A model generated the notes under the pieces. The model was not told the origin of the DNA. It did not search any database and saw nothing but the letters and a program-made list of their open reading frames with translations. This document shows positions 9,788-18,012 of a DNA stretch of 64,000 nt, one piece after another (position 1 is the stretch's first letter; each line of letters starts with the position of its first letter). Where the stretch lies: contig JBCCVL010000003.1 of assembly GCA_039195375.1 (NCBI GenBank), positions 26,954-90,953 of the forward strand, read 5' to 3'. This DNA is from JAHELU01 sp039195375. GTDB lineage: Bacteria > Actinomycetota > Acidimicrobiia > Acidimicrobiales > SZUA-35. The translations under genes were made by a program, and so were the position numbers.

Positions 9788-11303
9788 CCGGCGCCGGCGA
9801 GTCGTCGACGAGCTCGACGGTCGGGTCGTCGTCCGGCCGCCGGAGTGGGAAGGCCATGGTCAGCCGAGCCCCGCCCTCGGCTGCGTTGCCGGCCTCGACC
9901 GAGGCGCCCATGGCCGCCGCCAGCTCACGGACGATCGCCAGTCCGAGCCCGGTCGGGTTCTCGGCTCGCCTCGGGCGGGCCCGGCCGGTGTAGAGCCGGT
10001 CGAACACGAACGGAAGGTCGGCCGGGTCGAAGCCCGGTCCGTCGTCGGCAACGGTCACCAGTGCCCGGCCGCCGCTGGCCGATCCCTCGGCCACCGTCGT
10101 GACCAGCACCACCACCCTCGCCGCGGCGAAGCCCATGGCGTTGGTGACGAGGTTGCCGATCGCCTGGGCCAGACGGTCGGCGTCGGCCAGCACCGGCGCT
10201 GGCCCGTCGACGACCGTCTCGATCGCGATCCCGTCCTGGGCGGCCTGGGGGGCCAGCCCGGCGGCCGTTCGGCCGGCGACGACGCCGAGGTCGACGGGTC
10301 GGAGGTCGAGACGGAAGCGGTTGGCATCGAGCTTGGCCAGGTCGAGCAGGTCACCGACCAGGCGATCGAGGCGGGCCGCCTGGTTGCCGATGACCTCACC
10401 GGCCCCACGGGGCTCGGCTGCGCCGTCGCGGAGCGCCTCGGCGTAGCCGGAGATCGCGGTCAGCGGGGTCCGCAGGTCGTGGGAGACCGAGAGCAGGAAC
10501 TGCTGGTCCAGGGCCCGGGACCGCTCCAGGTCAGCCGCCATCCGATTGACCGAGCGACCGAGCTGGACCAGCTCGTCGTTGCCGCCGAGGCCCCGGTGGT
10601 CGGCGCCGCCACCGGGTCCGCCTGAGGTCCCGTCGATGTCCTCACCGTGGATGCGGACCCTGGCGTCGAGCTGGCCAGCGGCGAGCGCCGCCGTCGTCGC
10701 CTCGATGGCCCGGATCGGATGGACGAGGCGTCTGGCCAGCAGGATCCCGGCAACGAGTGCGCCGACGAGGACGATGGCGCTCGACAGCAGGAACCAGACC
10801 ACCGTGCGGCGGGGCACGGCGGTCACCGGTTGGGCGGCGAGGAGTGCGAACCGGAGTTGGGTCGCAGTGGCCGGATCGGTGGCGATCGCCAGGGGCCGGA
10901 GCCCGACGACGGCGTCGTCGTGGTCGACGAGCACCGTCTCGTCTGCGGCCAGGGCCGCCAGCTGGTCGGCGTCGATCGACAGGCCGGGCAGTGACCGCAG
11001 CGGATTGCCCCGCCCCCGTCCACCGAACCCGAGCGAGCGCACGCTGCCGTCGTCGCCGAGCACGACCGGCTCGAGGACCTCCAGACCGAGATCGCGCCGG
11101 TTCTGGGGGATGACGGCCTGCAGCTGACGAGCCGGCCTGGCCTCCGATTCCAGCAGGGAGCCGACGACGTTCAGGCCCCGCTGGACCTGGTCCTCGGCCC
11201 GGTTCCTGGCCCCGACCTGGGCGATGGCCAGGATCCCGAACCCGACCAGCAGGATCGACACCAATGCCGTCAACACGAAGGCGATCGCCAGACGTCGCTG
11301 CAC
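9726..11303 (-). CDS. Sensor histidine kinase, HAMP-HisKA-HATPase
   Basis: The 525-residue membrane sensor of an OmpR-type two-component system. It has TM1 at about 5-28, an extracytoplasmic region to about 165, TM2 at about 168-190, then a HAMP segment with a Gly-rich insertion. The HisKA helix has the phospho-accepting VSHDLRTPL (His near 279), and the HATPase domain has DDGPGFDPADLPFVFDR and GLGLAIVRE. The Pro-rich C-terminal tail (last 30 residues) overlaps the end of ygfZ. The GTG start is one base after the response-regulator stop. The signal is unknown. Confidence 0.88.
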   Translation of the reverse strand: MQRRLAIAFVLTALVSILLVGFGILAIAQVGARNRAEDQVQRGLNVVGSLLESEARPARQLQAVIPQNRRDLGLEVLEPVVLGDDGSVRSLGFGGRGRGNPLRSLPGLSIDADQLAALAADETVLVDHDDAVVGLRPLAIATDPATATQLRFALLAAQPVTAVPRRTVVWFLLSSAIVLVGALVAGILLARRLVHPIRAIEATTAALAAGQLDARVRIHGEDIDGTSGGPGGGADHRGLGGNDELVQLGRSVNRMAADLERSRALDQQFLLSVSHDLRTPLTAISGYAEALRDGAAEPRGAGEVIGNQAARLDRLVGDLLDLAKLDANRFRLDLRPVDLGVVAGRTAAGLAPQAAQDGIAIETVVDGPAPVLADADRLAQAIGNLVTNAMGFAAARVVVLVTTVAEGSASGGRALVTVADDGPGFDPADLPFVFDRLYTGRARPRRAENPTGLGLAIVRELAAAMGASVEAGNAAEGGARLTMAFPLRRPDDDPTVELVDDSPAPVSPAPSPRPGPPGPPPTPSA

Positions 11304-11304
11304 G

Positions 11305-11967
11305 TCAGCCCAGCCGGTAGCCGACGCCCCGGACCGTGGCCAGCGGGAGGTCGTCGCCGAGCTTGCGTCGGAGTTGTCTGACGTGCACGTCGACCGTCCG
11401 GGGATCGCCGATCCAGTCGGTGCCCCAGGCCAGGTCGAGCAGCTGTTGACGGCTGAGGGCGATCCCCTCGTTGCCGATCAGGGCCTCGAGCAGCGCCCAT
11501 TCCTGGGTGGCGAGCGGGACGGGCTCGCCACCGGAACGAACCTCGCGTCGTTCGAGATCGACCGACACCTCCCCGTAGTCGGCCCGGTTGCCGCCGCCCG
11601 AGCCCCGCCCTCGGCGCAGTACCGCCTTGATCCTGGCGACGATCTCCCTCGGCGAGAACGGCTTGGTCACGTAGTCGTCGGCCCCCATCTCGAGGCCGAG
11701 GATCCGGTCGACCTCGTCGTCACGGGCGGTGAGGAACAGGACGGGCACGTCACTGGTCTGGCGCAGCTCGCGGCACACGTCGAACCCGTCGAGCCCGCCG
11801 GGCAGGCCAACGTCGAGGATCACGAAGTCGGGCTTGCGGGCCCGGATGACCTCGAGCCCGACCGTGCCGTCCGGCGCCAGATGCACCGTCCAGCCCTCGC
11901 GCCGGAAGTACAGCGCCAACAGGTCGGCGATGTCGGGTTCGTCCTCGACGACGACGATGGCAGTCAT
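11305..11967 (-). CDS. OmpR-family response regulator
   Basis: A 220-residue DNA-binding response regulator. The receiver domain (residues 1-115) has the acidic pair in VVEDEP, the phospho-acceptor in ILDVGLPG and the Lys in VTKPFS. The winged-helix domain (about 130-220) ends VDVHVRQLRRKLG and VRGVGYRLG. The ATG at 11967 starts right at MTAIVVVEDEPD; upstream in-frame sequence is unconserved. It is the first gene of the pair with the kinase, and the 70-bp gap to the divergent ABM gene must hold both promoters. Confidence 0.9.
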   Translation of the reverse strand: MTAIVVVEDEPDIADLLALYFRREGWTVHLAPDGTVGLEVIRARKPDFVILDVGLPGGLDGFDVCRELRQTSDVPVLFLTARDDEVDRILGLEMGADDYVTKPFSPREIVARIKAVLRRGRGSGGGNRADYGEVSVDLERREVRSGGEPVPLATQEWALLEALIGNEGIALSRQQLLDLAWGTDWIGDPRTVDVHVRQLRRKLGDDLPLATVRGVGYRLG

Positions 11968-12024
11968 CGCCTCTTGAGCGTAGGGGGCGATTGTTAGGAA
12001 GGGGTGAAGGCCGGGCGTTGCCAC

Positions 12025-12030
12025 TACATT
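12025..12030 (+). promoter_or_regulatory. -10 box of the ABM gene
   Basis: TACATT, 7 nt before the ATG at 12038 with no ribosome binding site between, suggesting a leaderless transcript. It lies in the 70-bp divergent gap shared with the response regulator. Confidence 0.4.
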
Positions 12031-12037
12031 CGCCGGC

Positions 12038-12349
12038 ATGTCCAAGATTTCCCTGATCGCCAAGCTCACCGCCGCCGACGGCAAGGCCGACGAGCTGGCC
12101 GCCGCCCTGACCGAGCTCATCGCCGCAGCCGAGAGCGAGCCCGGGTTGGAGATCTACTCGGCCAACGTCGCCGCAGACGACCCCAATACCTTCTACTTCT
12201 TCGAGCTCTACGCCGACCAGGCCGCGCTCGAGGTGCACGGCAAGGCCGAGCCGATGGTCGGGGCGATGAAGGCACTCGGTGGACTGTTGGCCGGTCGGCC
12301 CGAGGTGACGATGATGAGTCCGGTCGTGGCCAAGGGCCTCGACCTCTGA
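12038..12349 (+). CDS. ABM-domain (antibiotic biosynthesis monooxygenase-like) protein
   Basis: A 103-residue single-domain dimeric alpha/beta-barrel protein of the ABM fold. The pattern fits: an N-terminal strand (ISLIAKLTAADGK), a helix with AALTELIAAAESEPGLEIY, then FYFFELYADQAALEVH. Family members include quinol monooxygenases and many uncharacterised proteins, so the substrate cannot be named. It lies 25 bp upstream of trpC and may share its transcript, without evident functional connection. Confidence 0.8.
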   Translation: MSKISLIAKLTAADGKADELAAALTELIAAAESEPGLEIYSANVAADDPNTFYFFELYADQAALEVHGKAEPMVGAMKALGGLLAGRPEVTMMSPVVAKGLDL

Positions 12350-12374
12350 GCCCGGACCGACGACGCCACCGCCG

Positions 12375-13178
12375 ATGACCGGTCCGGCCGCCACCAACAC
12401 CTATCTGGCCCGCATCCTCGACGCCCACCGGGAGGCGGCGGCCGCCGACACCAGACGGCTCGACGACCTGGTGGCCCGCTCGGCGGGCCTCGACCCGGTC
12501 CGCGGGTTCACCCGGGCCCTGGCGGCCACCGATGGGGTTGCGGTCATCAGCGAGGTCAAGCGCCGCTCGCCGTCGAAGGGCGATCTGCACCCCGACCTCG
12601 ACCCGGCGGCCTTGGCCGCCGACTACGCCGGCGGCGGGGCGTCGTGTCTGTCGGTGCTGACCGACCGGGACTTCTTCGGCGGCTCAGCCGATGACCTGGC
12701 CGCAGCCAGGGGAGCGGTCGACCTGCCGGCGATCCGCAAGGACTTCACGGTGTCCGCCAACGACGTCGTCGACGCCCGGCTGATGGGAGCCGATGCGGTG
12801 CTGCTCATCGTGGCTGCGCTCGACGACGCCGAGCTGGGCGACTTCCACGCCCTGGCGACCGAGCTCGGGCTCGATGCGCTGGTCGAGATCCACGACGAGG
12901 CCGAGGTCGAGCGGGCGCTGGCCGTCGGGTCGACCCTCATCGGGGTCAACCAGCGGGACCTCGTGACCTTCGAGGTCGACACCGCCAGGGCGGTCCGGGT
13001 CGCGGCCGCCATCCCGGACGGGGTGGTGTCGGTCGCCGAGTCCGGCATCGGTGGCCCCGACGATCTGCCACCGCTGGCCGAGGCCGGCTTCGACGCCGTC
13101 CTCGTCGGCGAGAGCCTGGTCCGCTCGGGTGATCCTCGGGCTGCGGTGGCGGCCCTGCGGGCGGCGACGACCGCCTGA
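12375..13178 (+). CDS. trpC: Indole-3-glycerol phosphate synthase TrpC
   Basis: Closes the indole ring from carboxyphenylamino-deoxyribulose phosphate. The 267-residue barrel contains the signatures VISEVKRRSPSKGDL, ASCLSVLTDRDFFGGS, IRKDFTV, ALVEIHDEAE, GVNQRDL and SESGIGG-like VAESGIGGPDD, including the catalytic Lys and Glu residues. The ATG start has only a weak ribosome binding site. trpD and trpG are absent nearby. About 95 bp separate it from trpF. Confidence 0.95.
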   Translation: MTGPAATNTYLARILDAHREAAAADTRRLDDLVARSAGLDPVRGFTRALAATDGVAVISEVKRRSPSKGDLHPDLDPAALAADYAGGGASCLSVLTDRDFFGGSADDLAAARGAVDLPAIRKDFTVSANDVVDARLMGADAVLLIVAALDDAELGDFHALATELGLDALVEIHDEAEVERALAVGSTLIGVNQRDLVTFEVDTARAVRVAAAIPDGVVSVAESGIGGPDDLPPLAEAGFDAVLVGESLVRSGDPRAAVAALRAATTA

Positions 13179-13260
13179 CCGGCGTCGCCCGGCCGGGCCC
13201 GGCGCCCGGTCGGCGCCCGGTCGGCCAGAATTCGATCAGGGTGGACGGCCGAGGCTGCGG

Positions 13261-13266
13261 TAACGT
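13261..13266 (+). promoter_or_regulatory. -10 box of trpF
   Basis: TAACGT, 6 nt before the GTG at 13273, consistent with a leaderless transcript. Just upstream, an 11-base sequence (CGGCGCCCGGT) is directly repeated at about 13200-13222. Confidence 0.4.
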
Positions 13267-13272
13267 GCCTGG

Positions 13273-13896
13273 GTGTTCGTGAAGATCTGTGGCGTCACCA
13301 CGGTCGAGGACGCCCTGCTGGCTGCGGGGCTCGGTGCCGATGCGGTCGGCCTGAACTTCTGGTCCGGATCGAAGCGCCGCATCGGTCGGGAGACGGCGCG
13401 CGACATCGTCCGCCGCCTCCCACCCGAGGTTCTCACGGTCGGGATCTTCCGCAACGAGCGACCCGACCGGGTCGTCGAGCTGGCCAACGTCGTGGGCCTG
13501 CGAGCCGTCCAGCTCCACGGCGACGAGACGCCCGAGGACACCCGCTGGGTCGGTGAGCGGGTGCCGGCCGTGATCCGGGCCCTCGGGATCAACGATCCGG
13601 CGTTGGTTTCCGATGCCGACTGGGGCCCCCACCGTCTCCTCGTCGACTCGCCGATGGGGGGAAGCGGGGAGACGTTCGACTGGGGACTGATCGAGGAGCG
13701 GGTCGGCGACCGGGCGTACCTGCTGGCCGGTGGGCTCGACCAGGACAACGTCGCCAAGGCCATCGAGGAGCTCGACCCGTGGGGGGTCGACGTCGCCTCC
13801 GGCGTCGAGTCGTCGCCCGGGCGGAAGGATCCGGCCAAGGTCCGCAAGTTCCTGGCCGCAGCTCGGGCCGCCCGGCCGTTCCGCCCGACCGGCTGA
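13273..13896 (+). CDS. trpF: Phosphoribosylanthranilate isomerase TrpF
   Basis: Isomerises phosphoribosylanthranilate in tryptophan synthesis. The 207-residue barrel starts FVKICGVTTVEDA (catalytic Cys in KICGV) and has VGIFRNE, VQLHGDE, LLVDSPMGGSGETFDW, LAGGLDQDNV and the late GVDVASGVESSPGRKD with the general-acid Asp. GTG at 13273 is used; GTG at 13279 (KICGVT) is an alternative. A standalone trpF matters because many actinobacteria lack it and rely on PriA. Confidence 0.93.
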   Translation: MFVKICGVTTVEDALLAAGLGADAVGLNFWSGSKRRIGRETARDIVRRLPPEVLTVGIFRNERPDRVVELANVVGLRAVQLHGDETPEDTRWVGERVPAVIRALGINDPALVSDADWGPHRLLVDSPMGGSGETFDWGLIEERVGDRAYLLAGGLDQDNVAKAIEELDPWGVDVASGVESSPGRKDPAKVRKFLAAARAARPFRPTG

Positions 13897-13982
13897 CCGG
13901 CCGATCGCCCGTGACGCAGCCCGCCGGGGCCGGACCACCCGACCGAAGTCAACAGCAAGCAACCGAGTGAGGAACAACACCG

Positions 13983-15245
13983 ATGACGTCAACCGCTGAC
14001 CACACCGACCAGCCCGCCTCGGCCGGCTCGTCGCTGATGGCCGAGCCGGACGACCGCGGCCGCTTCGGCCAGTTCGGGGGACGTTACGTCCCCGAGACCC
14101 TGGTCCCGGCCTGCGCCGAGCTGGAGGAGGCCTTCCGGGCGGCCTGGGGCGACCCGGCGTTCCGGACCGAGTTCGAGACCCTGCTCCACGACTACGCCGG
14201 CCGACCATCGGCGCTCACCGACTGCCGGAACCTGTCCGAGGAGCTCGGCTGCCGGGTGCTGCTCAAGCGCGAGGACCTCAATCACACCGGCAGCCACAAG
14301 ATCAACAACGTCCTCGGCCAGACGCTCCTGGCGAAGCGGATGGGCAAGCAGCGGGTGGTGGCCGAGACGGGCGCCGGCCAGCATGGGGTGGCCACCGCCA
14401 CCGCGGCGGCCTACTTCGGGCTCGACTGCGTGGTCTACATGGGCGAGGTCGACGTCGGTCGCCAGGCCCTCAACGTGTTCCGCATGGAGCTGCTCGGGGC
14501 CGAGGTCCGCCCGGCCATGTCGGGCAGCCGGACGCTCAAGGACGCGGTCAACGAGGCCATGCGGGACTGGGTGGCCACCGTCGAGGACACTTATTACTGC
14601 CTCGGCTCGGTCATGGGCCCGCACCCGTACCCGTGGATGGTTCGGGAGTTCCACCGCATCATCGGCACCGAGGCCCTGGCCCAGTCAAGGGCCCTGCTCG
14701 ACGGTGACGTGCCCGACGTCGTCGTCGCCTGCGTCGGCGGCGGCTCCAACGCCGCCGGGCTGTTCGCCGGCTTCGTCGATACCCGGGCCGAGCTGGTCGG
14801 GGTCGAACCCGCCGGCGGCGCCGCTGTCAGCCGGTCGGTCCCCGGCGTGGTCCACGGCTCGATGTCGTACCTCATGCAGGACGAGTTCGGGCAGGTCCAG
14901 GAGGCCCAGTCGGTCTCGGCCGGGCTCGACTACCCGGGCGTCGGGCCCGAGCACGCCCACCTGGCCGACATCGGCCGTGCCCGATACGAGCCCGTGACCG
15001 ACAGCGAGGTGCTCGCCGCCTTCGAGTTGCTGGCCAGGACCGAGGGCATCATTCCCGCCCTCGAATCGGCCCACGGGCTTGCCTGGATGTCGCGCAACCG
15101 AGCGGAGCTGGCCGGCAAGACCGTGTTGCTCAACCTGTCCGGTCGGGGTGACAAGGACGTCGCCCAGGTCCAGGCGATCAAGCGGGGTGATGCCGAGGCG
15201 CTGGCCCACGTCGACCTGGAGCGTCAGCCAGGGGACCCGTCGTGA
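13983..15245 (+). CDS. trpB: Tryptophan synthase beta subunit TrpB
   Basis: A PLP enzyme that condenses indole with serine. The 420 residues include GRFGQFGGRYVPETL, KREDLNHTGSHKINN (Schiff-base Lys near residue 105), ETGAGQHGVATA, the phosphate loop CVGGGSNA and a C-terminal LSGRGDKDV. The N-terminal 25 residues are a variable Ser/Thr/Ala extension. It is the TrpB1 type that pairs with TrpA. GTGAGGAA lies about 9 nt before the ATG. The stop overlaps the trpA GTG. Confidence 0.95.
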   Translation: MTSTADHTDQPASAGSSLMAEPDDRGRFGQFGGRYVPETLVPACAELEEAFRAAWGDPAFRTEFETLLHDYAGRPSALTDCRNLSEELGCRVLLKREDLNHTGSHKINNVLGQTLLAKRMGKQRVVAETGAGQHGVATATAAAYFGLDCVVYMGEVDVGRQALNVFRMELLGAEVRPAMSGSRTLKDAVNEAMRDWVATVEDTYYCLGSVMGPHPYPWMVREFHRIIGTEALAQSRALLDGDVPDVVVACVGGGSNAAGLFAGFVDTRAELVGVEPAGGAAVSRSVPGVVHGSMSYLMQDEFGQVQEAQSVSAGLDYPGVGPEHAHLADIGRARYEPVTDSEVLAAFELLARTEGIIPALESAHGLAWMSRNRAELAGKTVLLNLSGRGDKDVAQVQAIKRGDAEALAHVDLERQPGDPS

Positions 15246-16117
15246 CCGCAGCATCGACCGGCGCCGTCAACGGCGTCGTCCCGGCCGAGGCCGACGGCGA
15301 CGAACCGCCCGTGGTCTGGGACACCAGCGGCATGGCACCCGGTCGGCTCGAGTCGGCCCTGCGGGCGAAGCGGGAGGCCGGTCGCAAGCTGCTCCTGCCC
15401 TACATCACCGCCGGCTACCCGACCGACGACTGGGGTCGGCTGGTCGAGGGGGTGGCGGCGGCCGGCGCCGACGCCATCGAGATCGGGGTCCCGTTCTCCG
15501 ACCCGGTGATGGACGGGGTCACGATCCAGGAGTCGTCGACCCGGGCCCTGGCCGACGGCATCGATCCAGCCACGGCGTTCGACACGGTGGCCGACCTCGA
15601 CGTCGGCGTCCCGCTGATCGCCATGACCTACTACAACATCTGCTACCGGATGGGCCACCGCCGGTTCGCCAACGCCCTGGCCGAGGCCGGGATCTCGGCC
15701 GCCATCCTGCCAGACCTGCCCCTCGAAGAGGCGGGACCGTGGACCCGGGCCGCCGACCACGTCGGCATCGAGACCGTCCTGCTGGCGGCCCCGACCGCCC
15801 CGGACGAGCGCCTGCCCCGCATCACCGCCCGCAGCCGTGGATTCGTCTACGGGGTGGGCCTGGTCGGCATCACGGGTGAGCGGGACGCATTGGCCGCCAG
15901 CTCGCTCGAGATGGCCCGCCGTCTCAAGGAGGTCACCGACAAGCCGGTGCTGATCGGTGTCGGCGTGTCCAACCCCGAGCAGGCGGCGGCGGTGTGTGAG
16001 GTGGCCGACGGTGTCGTCGTCGGGTCGGCCGTGATCCGACGGGTCCTCGACGACGGGGTCGATGCCGCGGTCGAGTTCGTCGCCGCCCTCCGGGCCGGGC
16101 TCGACGGCGCCGGCTGA
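15242..16117 (+). CDS. trpA: Tryptophan synthase alpha subunit TrpA
   Basis: Cleaves indole-3-glycerol phosphate to indole and glyceraldehyde 3-phosphate. The 291-residue barrel has LLPYITAGYPTDDW, DAIEIGVPFSDPVMDGVTIQ (catalytic Glu near 80 and Asp near 90), TYYNICYRMG and IGVGVSNPEQA. The GTG at 15242 is coupled to trpB by GTGA overlap and adds about 30 extra residues before MAPGRLESALRAKR. An internal ATG there (near 15332) would give a more usual 261 residues, but the overlap favours the longer form. Confidence 0.93.
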   Translation: MTAASTGAVNGVVPAEADGDEPPVVWDTSGMAPGRLESALRAKREAGRKLLLPYITAGYPTDDWGRLVEGVAAAGADAIEIGVPFSDPVMDGVTIQESSTRALADGIDPATAFDTVADLDVGVPLIAMTYYNICYRMGHRRFANALAEAGISAAILPDLPLEEAGPWTRAADHVGIETVLLAAPTAPDERLPRITARSRGFVYGVGLVGITGERDALAASSLEMARRLKEVTDKPVLIGVGVSNPEQAAAVCEVADGVVVGSAVIRRVLDDGVDAAVEFVAALRAGLDGAG

Positions 16118-16126
16118 GCGGGCATC

Positions 16127-16513
16127 GTGCCGGTCGACGAGCGACGGCCGTTCCCGGCCGACGATCCCGACTGCGAGCTGTGCCAGGCGGCCCGATTCAC
16201 CCACTGGTACGCGGTGACCGAGCACGGGTGGGTCGCCGACTGCGAGGTCTGTTCGGTGCCGATGGTCGTATGGTGGCACCACGGCACCGAGCCGTCGGAC
16301 GAGGCTCTCGATGAGCTGCTGGCCGCGCTCGCCACCGCCGCAGACGAGCGGTTCGGGCCGGGCCGCTGGCAGCTCGACCGGGTGATGCGCCAGGTGCCGA
16401 CCCACTTCCACGCCCACGCCCGCGACGAGCGCTGGTTCGCTGAACGCTGGACCCGGCCGCTGTCGCGCTACACCGGTGTCGGTGGTGACCGGGAGACGAC
16501 CGGCGACAGTTGA
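16127..16513 (+). CDS. HIT-like small protein with two CxxC pairs
   Basis: A 128-residue protein I cannot name with certainty. It has CELC near residue 16, CEVC near residue 39, a hydrophobic VPMVVWWHHGTEP, and a C-terminal VPTHFHAHARDERWF whose alternating histidines resemble the catalytic HxHxH motif of histidine-triad (HIT) proteins. The order Cys pair, P-x-H-like loop, helix, HxHxH matches zinc-containing HIT/Hint proteins, but the product is shorter and divergent. It starts 10 nt after trpA (GTG, poor ribosome binding site) and is probably co-transcribed. A nucleotide-binding or hydrolysing role is plausible but unproven. Confidence 0.65.
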   Translation: MPVDERRPFPADDPDCELCQAARFTHWYAVTEHGWVADCEVCSVPMVVWWHHGTEPSDEALDELLAALATAADERFGPGRWQLDRVMRQVPTHFHAHARDERWFAERWTRPLSRYTGVGGDRETTGDS

Positions 16514-16601
16514 GGGCGTCGGGCTCCTCGGGCTCCGGCGCCAGACCGGTTCCCGGATGTGACATCGGGAACACGATCGCCGCCCGGCCGGTTGAGCGTT
16601 C

Positions 16602-17960
16602 ATGCGATTCGCAGGTGGACGGTCCGCTCCGACCATGGCGCGCCTGGCGGCGTCGTCAGTCGCACTCGTCCTGGTGGCCGGCGCCTGCGCCGGCGGCGAC
16701 GACGATGCCGACGGCTCGGCCTCGGTCGAGGCGGAGGCCACCGCCGCCACAGGGGCCACCGCCGCGACGGAGGCCGACACGGCCGACGAGACGGCGGGCG
16801 ATGGCGGCGACGCCGCATCGGCCATTGCCGTCCAGACGCCGCCGGACTCCGACGTCGACTATTCGACGGTCGACTACGACGCCGAGCCCGTCGGCTCGGC
16901 CCTTCGGGGTGACCGGGCCGATCCGGCCTACCCGGAGCCGGTGATCGACCCGACCCTCATCCGCTCCGGTGGCGTGCCGCCGGACGGCATCCCGCCGATC
17001 GACGCCCCGATGTTCACCGCCGCCGGCGACGTCGACTACCTGACCGATGACGAGGCCGTGATCCTGGTCGAGGTCGACGGCGACGCCAGGGCGTACCCGA
17101 TCCAGATCCTCATCTGGCACGAGATCGTCAACGACACCTTCGGCGACGTCCCGGTGTCGATCACCTACTGCCCGCTGTGCAACTCGGCCCTGGCCTTCGA
17201 TCGCCGGGTCGGGGAACGGGTGCTCGACTTCGGTACCTCGGGCGAGCTCTACCAGTCGGCGTTGGTCATGTACGACCGCCAGACCGAATCGCTGTGGGCT
17301 CATTTCACCGGCGGTGGGCTCGTCGGCCACTACGCCGGCGTCCAGCTCGACTTCATCCCGGCCCAGACCGTGTCATGGGCCCAGTTCCGCGAGGCCAACC
17401 CGGACGGGTTGGTGCTCAACCAGTCGACCGGGGCCCAGCGGCCCTACGGCCAGAACCCGTACCCGGGCTACGACTTCGAGCAGTCCGATCCGATCTCGAC
17501 CTTCTTCACCGGCGACATCGACCGGACGCTGGCCTCAAAGGCTCGGATCGTCGGGGTCAACGACGACGGCGGCTCGGTTGCGGTCCGCCTCGAGGACCTC
17601 GTCGACCAGCCGGTGATCCCCGTGACCGAGGACGGACGCAACCTGGTCGTGTTCCATCGGCCCGGTCTCGCCTCGTCGCTCGACTCGTTCCAGGTCGACG
17701 GCGGCCGGGACGTCGGCCAGACCGGCGTGTTCGAGGCCGTCGCCCCGGACGGGACCGAGCTGACCTTCGCGCCAGGTCCGGCCGACGACGGCAGCTTCGT
17801 CGACGATCAGACCGGCTCGACGTGGAACGTGCTCGGGCAGGCGACCGGTGGCCCGCTCGACGGCAGTGAGCTCGCCAAGGTTCCCCACCTCGACACGTTC
17901 TGGTTCGCCTGGGCGACCTACCGTCCGGGAACGGTCATCGTCGAGCCGCCGGCGTCGTAG
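16602..17960 (+). CDS. DUF3179-domain lipoprotein
   Basis: A 452-residue exported protein. The N-terminus (Arg-containing, then MARLAASSVALVLVAGAC) looks like a lipoprotein signal ending at Cys29, although the residue at -3 is not the usual Leu. An Asp/Ala/Thr-rich low-complexity linker of about 60 residues follows, then the DUF3179 core, with AYPIQILIWHEIVND, SITYCPLCNSALAFDR, DFGTSGELYQSALVMYDRQT, LWAHFTGGG and a C-terminal STWNVLGQATGGPL. The paired Cys in CPLC and the His residues are conserved features of the domain, whose biochemical function is unknown. Convergent with leuA. Confidence 0.82.
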   Translation: MRFAGGRSAPTMARLAASSVALVLVAGACAGGDDDADGSASVEAEATAATGATAATEADTADETAGDGGDAASAIAVQTPPDSDVDYSTVDYDAEPVGSALRGDRADPAYPEPVIDPTLIRSGGVPPDGIPPIDAPMFTAAGDVDYLTDDEAVILVEVDGDARAYPIQILIWHEIVNDTFGDVPVSITYCPLCNSALAFDRRVGERVLDFGTSGELYQSALVMYDRQTESLWAHFTGGGLVGHYAGVQLDFIPAQTVSWAQFREANPDGLVLNQSTGAQRPYGQNPYPGYDFEQSDPISTFFTGDIDRTLASKARIVGVNDDGGSVAVRLEDLVDQPVIPVTEDGRNLVVFHRPGLASSLDSFQVDGGRDVGQTGVFEAVAPDGTELTFAPGPADDGSFVDDQTGSTWNVLGQATGGPLDGSELAKVPHLDTFWFAWATYRPGTVIVEPPAS

Positions 17961-18012
17961 CTGGACGAGCGCCGGCGGCCGGACGGCTGGTGGCTCGCAG
18001 AGCCGACGTCGG

